Assembly: GCF_022179285.1 (NCBI RefSeq)
Contig: NZ_BPQO01000018.1
Location: 1-64,000 of the forward strand
Reading direction: 5' to 3'
Origin: Methylobacterium hispanicum
GTDB lineage: Bacteria > Pseudomonadota > Alphaproteobacteria > Rhizobiales > Beijerinckiaceae
DNA length: 64,000 bases
Positions within the stretch are counted from its first letter, which is position 1; every line of letters starts with the position of its first letter. Shown here in pieces: positions 44,751-52,630 of this stretch. Under the pieces are notes generated by a model. That model was not told the origin of the DNA and did not search any database. It saw only the letters and a list, made by a program, of their open reading frames with translations. Made by a program: the position numbers and the translations under genes.

Positions 44751-45131
44751 GCGGGACCGCCTCTCCCAGCATCGGGGCAGCCGGGATGGGGAAAGCGCGC
44801 GCCGTGCCCCACGCGCCGCGCCCTGGGCCATTCCGCGCAAGCCGCCGCGCCCGCGAAGTCCTGCGGCGGGCTGCTCGCCGCGCGGGGCGGCGTGCCGGGA
44901 CCGCGCGACGGCGGCAGCTTGCCCGATGGGTTGGCGGCTCGACCCGAGACGATCGCCGGATCGATCGCCGGATTGCGCCCGCGCAAGGCAACATAGATCA
45001 GTTCGCGCGCCGGTTTTGTAAAGGATTCGCTCATCAGCGATACGGATCTTCCGGCATCGCAGCGTTCGATATCGGTCGATAGATAGAAACTTAACGGCGG
45101 CGGCGAAGGATCGACCCGGGAGGTGGCCGGC
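44751..45131. other. Intergenic region downstream of an orphan FixK-type box
   Basis: About 380 bases. A plus-strand frame from 44786 gives an Arg-rich 98-residue product, and a minus-strand frame from 45034 starts MSESFTKPARELIYVALRG; neither has a convincing ribosome site. The last 130 bases are less GC-rich and should hold the P450 promoter. A regulated small RNA is possible but unsupported. Confidence 0.35.
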
Positions 45132-46529
45132 ATGCCGTTCGTCGAGACATTTCGAATCTGCGAGCCGGGCAAGGCCCCGTTCCGGGATGCCGTGGCGGAC
45201 GCCGTCGCGCTGCCCTCGCTCCTCGCCACGATGCTGCGCAACCTGATCGAGGCGTGGCCGCCGGAGGTCTACGACCGACCGCTCGTGACGACGCGCTTCC
45301 TCGGCCAGCGCACCACCTACGTCTGCGACCCGGCGAGCATCCGCAGCCTGCTGGTCGATCAGGCCGAGGCGCTGGAGCGCGAGCCCTTCATGCTGCGCGC
45401 CCTCGCGCCCGCGCTCGGCTCCGGCATCCTGACGGCGGACGGGTCGCACTGGCGCGGCCAGCGCAGGACGGCGGCCCCGATGTTCCGCCCGGATCGCGTG
45501 CGGGGCTTCGTGCCCGCGATGGCCCGGGCCGCGCAGGCGACGCGGTCGCGCTGGCTCCGCGCCGGCCCGCCGGACGGGGTGCGCGACATCCTTCCGGAGA
45601 TGATGCGCACGACCTTCGACATCATCGTGGCCACGATGGTGTCGGGCGACAGCCAGCTCGAGGTCGAGCCGTTCGGTCGCGCCATCGACGCCTATCTGGG
45701 TCAGACCAGCTGGAAGATCGCGCTCTCGATGCTGGGCGCCCCGGCCCGGATCCCCCATCCGGGCGCGCGGGCCGGCGCCCGGGCGGCGGGCTACCTGCGG
45801 GCCGAGGTCGCCCGCACGGTGGCGCGGCGCCGCGCGCGCGGCGAGCCGGGGGCCGACCTCCTCGGCCTGCTGCTGCAGGCGGAGGATCCGGAGACCGGCC
45901 GGCCCCTGCCCGACGAGAGCCTCGTGGACAACCTGCTGACCTTCGTGGCGGCCGGCCACGAGACCACGGCGCTCGCCCTGACCTGGACGCTGCGCCTCCT
46001 CGCGGAACACCCGGAGGTCGAGCGGCGCGTCGTCGCGGAGGCCCGCGGCCTGGGCACGGATCCGGCCGCCGACCCCGAGGCCGTCGATCGCCTCGCCTAC
46101 ACGCGCCAGGTCGTGATGGAGGCGATGCGCCTGTATCCGCCCGCTCCCCTGATCGTCCGGCGGGCGGCGGCCGACATCCGGCTCGGCGACCGGATCGTTC
46201 CGGCCGGTCAATCCGTGCACGTCCCGGTCTACGCCCTGCATCGGCACCGGCGGATCTGGGACGAGCCGGAGGTCTTCGATCCCGACCGCTTCGCGCCGGA
46301 GCGGGCCGCGAGCCGCGACCGCTACGCCTACCTGCCGTTCGGGGCGGGCCCGCGCGTCTGCATCGGCATGGGCCTCGCCCTGACGGAATGCCTCGTCGTC
46401 CTCGCGACGCTGCTGCCGGCCTTCCGCTTCGTGCCGACGCGCCCCGGGATGCCGGCCAACCAGTTCCGCGTGACGCTTCGACCGAAGGGCGGCATGAAGA
46501 TGAAGGTCGTCCCGCGCGATGTCCGCTGA
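45132..46529 (+). CDS. Cytochrome P450
   Basis: 465 residues from ATG 45132, with GGGAGG eight bases upstream. The I-helix oxygen-activation motif AAGHETTA is near residue 272, the K-helix ExxR is EAMR, and the haem loop FGAGPRVCIGMG has Cys near residue 410. It looks like a soluble CYP102/CYP4-like class enzyme without a fused reductase. The substrate is unknown, and no ferredoxin gene is adjacent. Its end overlaps the start of the GGDEF-EAL gene by 11 bp. Confidence 0.95.
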   Translation: MPFVETFRICEPGKAPFRDAVADAVALPSLLATMLRNLIEAWPPEVYDRPLVTTRFLGQRTTYVCDPASIRSLLVDQAEALEREPFMLRALAPALGSGILTADGSHWRGQRRTAAPMFRPDRVRGFVPAMARAAQATRSRWLRAGPPDGVRDILPEMMRTTFDIIVATMVSGDSQLEVEPFGRAIDAYLGQTSWKIALSMLGAPARIPHPGARAGARAAGYLRAEVARTVARRRARGEPGADLLGLLLQAEDPETGRPLPDESLVDNLLTFVAAGHETTALALTWTLRLLAEHPEVERRVVAEARGLGTDPAADPEAVDRLAYTRQVVMEAMRLYPPAPLIVRRAAADIRLGDRIVPAGQSVHVPVYALHRHRRIWDEPEVFDPDRFAPERAASRDRYAYLPFGAGPRVCIGMGLALTECLVVLATLLPAFRFVPTRPGMPANQFRVTLRPKGGMKMKVVPRDVR

Positions 46530-48963
46530 TCCCATCCCTGAGCGGGAGCCGCCGGCCGCGTCGTCCGATGGCCGGTCGCGTTCGCTGCTCCGCCGCATCC
46601 GCAATCTCGACGCCCTGGACGAGCTGCCGGGCCGCTACAGGCTTCAGGTCCTGTCCGGCCTGCTCGACGAGACGCTGAAGCTCGCGAACTACTCGGCCGT
46701 CACGCACCTGATCATCGCGGTCGCGGTGACCGGCTTCTTCTGGGACTCGGCGCCGCGGGCCTATCTCCTCGGCCTGCTCGCCTTCGTCGCCGTCGTGATC
46801 GCGGCGACGATCTACACGAACCGGCTCTATCAGCGCACCTACGCCGAGGCGGGCTCGGAGGCCGGCGTCACGCGCGGCTACAGGGTCGCCGGGATCCTGT
46901 CCCTCGCGCTGGGCCTCGCCTGGGCGACCATGCCGATCGTGCTGTTCGCGCCCGCCACCAGCGACGAGCGCCTGCTCGTCGTCGGCATCTCGGCCGGCCT
47001 GATCTCGGATGCCTACGTCGTCGGCCCGCTCCTGTCGGTCTCCTACCTGTTCGCCGTGCCGCTCATCGTCGGCTGCTTCGCGGGGCTGGCGCGCAGCGGC
47101 GAGCCGATCGCGCTGAGCATCGCCCTCGTGCTCCTCGTCTACGCGTGCTTCGTCGGGCTCAGCGTGAGCCGGATGAGCCGTCTGTCCCGCAGGCGCATCC
47201 TCGACCGCGTGCGCGTGGAGGATCAGAGCGAGACCATCGGCCTGCTGCTCAACGAGTTCGAGGAGAACGCGAGCGACTGGCTCTGGGAGACGGACGAGGC
47301 GGGCCGGTTCCAGCACGTCTCCGGGCGGATGGCGGAGGCTCTCGGCTGCACGATCGAGGTGCTGCAGCAGAGCTCGTTCGAGATCCTGCTCGCGACGCAG
47401 GCGGGCGCGCGGGCCGACGCGGACCGGGCCGCCGACCTGCTCGAGCACCTGCGGCTCGGCAGACCCTTCCGGGAATGTCCTGTCGCGATCCGGACGGCGG
47501 CCGGCCCGCGCTGGCTCCGGTTGACCGGCAAGCCGTTCCTCGACCCGCGCGGCGGCTTGGCGGGCTTCCGCGGGGTGGGGTCGGACATCACGCAGAGCCG
47601 CGAGGCGGAGGCGCACATCGCGCGGCTGGCCACGCGGGATTCCCTGACCGGCCTCTCGAACCGGGTCATGTTCCACGAGGCGGCGTCGGCGGCCTGCGCG
47701 GTGCCGGGACCGGCGACGGAGCCCGGGTCGGCGGCGGGCGGGCCGCACCTCAGCCTGCTCTATCTCGACCTCGACGGGTTCAAGACGGTCAACGACACCG
47801 TCGGCCACGGGGCGGGCGACGCGCTCCTGTGCCAGGTCGCCGAGCGGCTGGCGGCGGCGGCCGGGGAGGCGGGCCACGTGTTCCGGCTCGGCGGCGACGA
47901 GTTCGCGGTCCTGCATCGCGGCCGGGGCGAGGCGGAGGCGGAACGCCTGGCCGGGACGATCGTGGCGGCTTTGGGCGAGCCCTATCTCATCGAGGGCGTT
48001 CGCGCCGAGATCGGCGTCAGCGTCGGCATCGCGCGCCATCCCCAGGACGCCACGGACCCGGAGGACCTGCTGCGCAAGGCCGACCTCGCGCTCTACGGCG
48101 CCAAGGAGGCCGGCAAGGGCCGCTGGCGGCGCTTCGACCGGAACCTGGAGATGCGCGTCCAGCGCTGGCGCGAGCTCGACGGGGCCATGCGGGCCGGGCT
48201 CGCCAACGGCGAGATGGAGCTGCACTACCAGCCGCTCGTGCGCCTAGACGACGGCGCGGTGATCGGCTGCGAGGCGCTGCTGCGCTGGACGCGCCCCGGC
48301 CACGGTCCCGTCTCGCCCGGCGAGATCATCCCGATCGCCGAGAGCACGGGCTTCGTCATCACGATCGGACGCTGGGCCCTGCGGCGGGCCTGCGCCGAGG
48401 CGCTCGGGTGGCCCGCCGCCATGCGGGTGGCGGTCAACATCTCGTCGGTCCACTTCCGCCTGCCCGACTTCTTCGGGGACGTCGAGGCCGTGCTCGGCGA
48501 GACCGGTCTCGCCCCGGAGCGCCTCGAGATCGAGATCACCGAGTCGATCTTCCTCGACAACACCCCGCACGTCCTCGGCAATCTCCGCGCGCTTCGGGCG
48601 CTCGGCGTGCGCATCGCGCTCGACGACTTCGGGACGGGCTACTCCTCGCTGCGGTACCTGACCCAGTTCCCCGTCGACAAGATCAAGATCGACCGGGCCT
48701 TCGTGCGCGACCTGAGCAGCCGCCCGGAATGCCTGACGGTGATCAAGGCGATCATGGTCATCGCGAGCGACCTCGGGATCGACGTCACGGTCGAGGGCGT
48801 CGAGACGGACCAGCAGGCGGAGTTGCTGCGTGCGCGGCGCTGCAACTCGGCGCAGGGATTCCTGTACAGCCCGGCCTGCCCGCCGCGCGAGGTGAGCCGG
48901 TTGATCGAGCGCATACCGCGATCGTTCGAGCGCGGCCGGCGCGTGCTTCAGGCGGCCGGCTGA
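46519..48963 (+). CDS. Membrane GGDEF-EAL c-di-GMP protein with PAS domain
   Basis: 814 residues. The N-terminal part has about five to six membrane helices (about 65-220), then a PAS-like region (about 245-365, ENASDWLWETDEAGRFQHVSGR), a GGDEF domain with intact GGDEF at about 458, and an EAL domain with intact EALLRW at about 585 plus NISSVHF, EITES, DDFGTGYSS and EGVET. Both cyclase and phosphodiesterase sites appear complete. It is translationally coupled to the P450 gene, an unusual pairing. Confidence 0.94.
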   Translation: MSADPIPEREPPAASSDGRSRSLLRRIRNLDALDELPGRYRLQVLSGLLDETLKLANYSAVTHLIIAVAVTGFFWDSAPRAYLLGLLAFVAVVIAATIYTNRLYQRTYAEAGSEAGVTRGYRVAGILSLALGLAWATMPIVLFAPATSDERLLVVGISAGLISDAYVVGPLLSVSYLFAVPLIVGCFAGLARSGEPIALSIALVLLVYACFVGLSVSRMSRLSRRRILDRVRVEDQSETIGLLLNEFEENASDWLWETDEAGRFQHVSGRMAEALGCTIEVLQQSSFEILLATQAGARADADRAADLLEHLRLGRPFRECPVAIRTAAGPRWLRLTGKPFLDPRGGLAGFRGVGSDITQSREAEAHIARLATRDSLTGLSNRVMFHEAASAACAVPGPATEPGSAAGGPHLSLLYLDLDGFKTVNDTVGHGAGDALLCQVAERLAAAAGEAGHVFRLGGDEFAVLHRGRGEAEAERLAGTIVAALGEPYLIEGVRAEIGVSVGIARHPQDATDPEDLLRKADLALYGAKEAGKGRWRRFDRNLEMRVQRWRELDGAMRAGLANGEMELHYQPLVRLDDGAVIGCEALLRWTRPGHGPVSPGEIIPIAESTGFVITIGRWALRRACAEALGWPAAMRVAVNISSVHFRLPDFFGDVEAVLGETGLAPERLEIEITESIFLDNTPHVLGNLRALRALGVRIALDDFGTGYSSLRYLTQFPVDKIKIDRAFVRDLSSRPECLTVIKAIMVIASDLGIDVTVEGVETDQQAELLRARRCNSAQGFLYSPACPPREVSRLIERIPRSFERGRRVLQAAG

Positions 48964-49049
48964 GGGGCCGAGCCGCCTGGTCCCGCCCCGGGGGCCGGCC
49001 GCGCGCCGTCGCCGGATCCGAGACGGCGGCCGTCCCCGGGAGGTGGGCC

Positions 49050-49162
49050 AGAGCCGTTCCCGATCGCGTTGCAATCGGGAACGGCTCTAACCTCTCGAAC
49101 CTCTTGTCTTGACGCGCTCTCTTGCGCCGAACCGGCGTCCGCTTCGGCGCAAGAGCGCTCTA
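49050..49162. repeat. Dispersed repeat, family B, copy 1
   Basis: A double hairpin: AGAGCCGTTCCCGAT pairs with ATCGGGAACGGCTCT around GCGTTGCA, and a second hairpin is formed by CTCTTGCGCCGAA and TTCGGCGCAAGAG around an 11-bp centre. Read from the minus strand it starts TAGAGCGCTCTTGCGCC, and this TAG is the stop of the antiporter gene. It is the inverse of the copy at 59414. Confidence 0.85.
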
Positions 49163-50935
49163 GCCGGCCTTGTGCAGGGCGGCCGCGTTGCCCCGGATCA
49201 GATCGAGCCCCGCGTAGATGCCGCCGACGGTCTCGAGTTCGAGGCGCTCGGCGTCGCGGCGGCGGACCTCGGCCATGATCGCCTCGGCCGCCTCCGGCTC
49301 GGCCCCGACCGTGAGCAGCGCCCGCTCGCCCAGCGCCAGGGCCGATTCCACGGTCTCGCGGACCTGGTAGGCCACCCCGGCCTGGATCAGCTCGACCGCG
49401 TGCTCCCGGTCGCGGGCCCGCGCCAGGACCGGGACCAGCGGGAACTCGGCCCGCGCGATCTCCGCGACGCGGTTGGCCATCGCGCGGTCGTCGATGCAGA
49501 CGAGGATGGCCCGCGCCGTCGCCGCGCCCGCCGCGCGCAGGATGTCCAGCCGCGTGCCGTCGCCGTAATAGACCTTGAAGCCGAACCCCTCGGCGAGGCG
49601 GATGTTCTCGGCGCTCGTGTCGATGATCGAGACCGGGCAGCCCTGCGCGATCAGCGGCTGGCTGGCGATCTGGCCGAAGCGGCCGAAGCCGACGACCAGG
49701 GCGCTCCCGACGAGATCCTCGGGCGCCTCCACGCCCTCCGTCGAGGGGGATGCCTTGGGCCCGAGGCGATCGAAGGCGATGACCATCAGGGGCGTCATCG
49801 CCATCGACAGGATGATCGTCGCGGTCAGGATCGCGTTGGTGGTGCCGTCGATGATGCCCGCCCCCGCCGCGGCCGCGTAGAGCACGAAGGCGAACTCGCC
49901 GCCCTGCGCCATCAGGGCCGCGCGCTCCAGCCCCTCGGCGTGCGAGGCCCGGAGCGCCCGGGCGATCCCGTAGATGGCGAGGCTCTTCACCAGCATGTAG
50001 GCGGCCACGCTCGCGAGGATCAGGCCCAGGTTGGCGGCGATCACCGCGAGGTCGAGGGACATGCCGACGCCGAGGAAGAACAGGCCGAGCAGGATGCCGC
50101 GGAAGGGCTCGACATCGGCCTCGAGCTGGTGGCGGAAGCTCGATTCCGAGAGCAGCACCCCGGCCAGGAACGCCCCCATCGCCATCGAGAGGCCGCCGAG
50201 CTGCATGGCGAGCGCCGCGCCCAGCACGACCAGGAGGGCGGCCGCCGTCATCACCTCCCGCGCCTTCGCGGCGGCGAGCAGGCGGAACATCGGGTTGAGC
50301 AGCCAGCGGCCCGCGGCCACGAGCGCGGCGACCGAGAGCAGCGCGATCCCGATACCCCAGGCGCGCTCCGCGCCGCTCGTCTCGCCGCCGCCCGGCGCCA
50401 GCAGCGCCACCGCGGCGAGGAGCGGCACGATCGCGAGATCCTCAAGCAGCAGGATCGCGACGATGCGCTGGCCCTTCGGGGTCGAGAGCGTCCCCCGCTC
50501 CTCGAGGAGCTGCATCACGATCGCGGTGGAGGTCAGCACGAAGCCGGTGCCGGCCACGAAGGCCACGGCGGGCTGGAAGCCCATCGCGACGCCCACCAGC
50601 GTCAGGGCCGCGATGCAGGCGCCGACCTGGACGAGGCCGAGGCCGAAGATCGCGCGGCGCATACCCCAGAGGCGGGACGGCTCCATCTCCAGGCCGATGA
50701 TGAAGAGGAACATCACGACGCCGAGTTCGGCGACGTGGAGGATCGCGTGGGCGTCGGTGAACAGGCCGAGGCCGAAGGGGCCGATGGCCAGCCCGGCCAG
50801 GAGGTAGCCCAGCACCGAGCCGAGCCCGAGCCGCTTGAACAGCGGAACCGCGATCACGCCCGCGGCCAGCAGGGACACGACCTGGACGAGATCGCTCGCG
50901 GTACCGGAGGCTTCGACGGCCATGGCGTGGTCCAT
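49160..50935 (-). CDS. CPA2 monovalent cation:proton antiporter (KefB/YbaL type)
   Basis: 591 residues. The membrane domain (about 15-395) has 12 or so helices, including VISLL-type N-terminus, VMFLFIIGLEMEPSRLWGMRR and the ion-site region LLLEDLAIVPLLAAVALL. It is followed by a TrkA-N/RCK nucleotide-binding domain (about 415-530) with VVGFGRFGQIASQPLIAQG and acidic IIDTS. It probably exports K+ or Na+ in exchange for protons under NAD(H) or thiol control. Its stop codon is provided by repeat B. Confidence 0.93.
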   Translation of the reverse strand: MDHAMAVEASGTASDLVQVVSLLAAGVIAVPLFKRLGLGSVLGYLLAGLAIGPFGLGLFTDAHAILHVAELGVVMFLFIIGLEMEPSRLWGMRRAIFGLGLVQVGACIAALTLVGVAMGFQPAVAFVAGTGFVLTSTAIVMQLLEERGTLSTPKGQRIVAILLLEDLAIVPLLAAVALLAPGGGETSGAERAWGIGIALLSVAALVAAGRWLLNPMFRLLAAAKAREVMTAAALLVVLGAALAMQLGGLSMAMGAFLAGVLLSESSFRHQLEADVEPFRGILLGLFFLGVGMSLDLAVIAANLGLILASVAAYMLVKSLAIYGIARALRASHAEGLERAALMAQGGEFAFVLYAAAAGAGIIDGTTNAILTATIILSMAMTPLMVIAFDRLGPKASPSTEGVEAPEDLVGSALVVGFGRFGQIASQPLIAQGCPVSIIDTSAENIRLAEGFGFKVYYGDGTRLDILRAAGAATARAILVCIDDRAMANRVAEIARAEFPLVPVLARARDREHAVELIQAGVAYQVRETVESALALGERALLTVGAEPEAAEAIMAEVRRRDAERLELETVGGIYAGLDLIRGNAAALHKAG

Positions 50936-50942
50936 TCTCTGA

Positions 50943-50981
50943 GGGCAGGGGTGCCGGGCAGGGGTGCCGGGCAGGGGTGCC
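50943..50981. repeat. Three tandem copies of a 13-bp unit
   Basis: GGGCAGGGGTGCC is repeated three times without change, immediately upstream of the antiporter start and downstream of pirin. It lies in the antiporter leader, so copy number could affect its expression. Confidence 0.8.
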
Positions 50982-51043
50982 GGGAGGGGCCGCCCGGGAG
51001 GAGTCCGGGCGCGCGGGCGGGGTCCGGGCGCGGGCGCGCCGGC

Positions 51044-51982
51044 TCACGGGTAGCGGACGGGCGGCGGGTCCTCGGGCAGGGGAATGAACTCGGCGTCGTT
51101 CGGGACGGTGTCGAACCGGCCCTGGCGCCAATCCTCCTTGGCCTGCGCGATCCGGTCGGGCCGCGAAGAGACGAAGTTCCACCAGAGGTGGCGCGGGCCG
51201 TCCATCGGCTCGCCGCCCAGCACCATGAAGCGGGCGGCCTCGGTGGCGCGCACGCTGATGCGGTCGCCGGGGCGGAACACGAGGAGCTGGCCGGGCCCGA
51301 AGCCGTCGCCCGCGATCTCGATCGCGCCCGACACCGTGTAGAGCGCCCGCTCGTCGTAGGTCGGGTCGAGCGGCAGCACGGCGCCGGCCTCCAGCGCCAC
51401 GTCCGCGTAGACCATCGGGCTGGAGGTGCGCACCGGCGAGCGCGCCCCGAAGGCCTCCCCGGCGATCAGGCGCACGCTCTTGCCCTCGCCGGTCAGCACC
51501 GGCAGGGCCGCCGCGTCGTAGTGCTCGAAGGCCGGCGCGCGCTCCTCGTCCTGCGCCGAGAGGGCGACCCAGCTCTGGATGCCGAACAGCCGCGATCCGG
51601 TCTGCCGAAGTGCCGGGGCGGTGCGCTCCGAGTGGGTGATGCCGCGGCCCGCGGTCATCCAGTTCAGCTCGCCCGGCCGGATCGGCAGCTCCGTGCCGAG
51701 GCTGTCGCGGTGCATGATCTCGCCGTCGAACAGGTAGGTGACGGTGGACAGCCCGATATGCGGGTGGGGGCGCACGTCCATGCCGGCGCCGAGCAGGAAC
51801 TCGGAGGGGCCCATCTGGTCGAAGAAGATGAACGGGCCCACCATCCGGCACTCGGTCGAGGGCAGGGCGCGGCGCACCGCGAAGGACCCGAGATCGCGCG
51901 AGCGCGGCACGATCAGGGTCCGGATCGCGTCGCAGCTGAAGTGATCGCCCGGGATCGGGTCGTCCGCGCCGTGCCAGCTCAT
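51044..51982 (-). CDS. Pirin family protein
   Basis: 312 residues from MSWHGADDPIPGDHF, with GGGAG upstream. The N-terminal cupin has the metal-binding pattern DVRPHPHIGLSTVTYLFDGEIMHRDS and the later Glu/His region AGRGITHSE. The C-terminal cupin (about 190-290) has LPLDPTYDERALYTVSGAIE. Pirins bind Fe and can act as quercetinases or regulators; the role here is unknown. It precedes the antiporter gene in the same direction. Confidence 0.93.
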   Translation of the reverse strand: MSWHGADDPIPGDHFSCDAIRTLIVPRSRDLGSFAVRRALPSTECRMVGPFIFFDQMGPSEFLLGAGMDVRPHPHIGLSTVTYLFDGEIMHRDSLGTELPIRPGELNWMTAGRGITHSERTAPALRQTGSRLFGIQSWVALSAQDEERAPAFEHYDAAALPVLTGEGKSVRLIAGEAFGARSPVRTSSPMVYADVALEAGAVLPLDPTYDERALYTVSGAIEIAGDGFGPGQLLVFRPGDRISVRATEAARFMVLGGEPMDGPRHLWWNFVSSRPDRIAQAKEDWRQGRFDTVPNDAEFIPLPEDPPPVRYP

Positions 51983-52260
51983 CGCTCTCGCTCCCTCTTT
52001 CGCCGGGGCCGGCCGCGCGTGAAGCCTGGGGCGCGCGGTCCGGCCCTGCATGATGCTACCCCAGGGTTGCATCGCTCGCGCCAATCTCGTCCATTTCGAG
52101 AAATCTGAAAATGGAAACGACGGAAAACCATCGTTTCCGAGAACGCGTCCGCGTGCCGGAGCCGGAGGCGCCGGCAACCCCGACCCTGACGGGTGCGGCC
52201 GCGGCAGGGCGATCGCATATGGCGGGGCCCCTCCCTCGAACCGCGCCAGAACCGCGCCGC

Positions 52261-52424
52261 GCTCCCTCTCCCGTGCGGGAGAGGGTTGGGGTGAGGGATG
52301 AGAACTCCACGGAGAAGACACAGCGCCGCCACGGCCAGGGCCAGCCCCTTCCGGACAGTTCTCATCCCTCACCCGGCTCTCTGCGAGAGCAGACCTCTCC
52401 CGCACGGGAGAGGGGACCCGCGCC
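52261..52424. repeat. Dispersed palindromic element, family A, copy 3 (core only)
   Basis: Outer arms CTCTCCCGTGCGGGAGAG on both sides, inner arms GGTGAGGGATGAGAAC and GTTCTCATCCCTCACC, and CTCTCTGCGAGAGCAGACC in the right arm. It has no TGATACCG end. It lies in the 650-bp region between the divergent pirin and phytochrome genes; the rest of that region shows no gene. Confidence 0.8.
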
Positions 52425-52630
52425 GGATCCGGCTCAAGGCTCGCTCGGCATATGCGATTACCCTGCGGCCGCGGGGACGGGGCATGGGCCGGTCGACGGC
52501 CCCGGCGCGGGTCGCGCCCGAACGCCGCGGTCCCTCGTCCGATCAGGCGATGGTCCCGGTCCGCCCTTTGAGCATCCGGGCGCGACTGCTAAGGGTCTGG
52601 CCGGGGCCGAGCGGGCCGCCGCCCGAAGGG

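Noticed and set aside
44252..45082. Open frame encoding MSDAA repeats followed by an Arg-rich chain
   Set aside because: No ribosome site, it crosses the gene at 44444 in another frame, and the composition is that of non-coding GC-rich DNA.
49109..52108. A 999-codon open frame on the plus strand across the antiporter and pirin genes
   Set aside because: It is antisense to two well-identified genes, has shadow-like composition (Arg/Asp/His-rich) and no domain.
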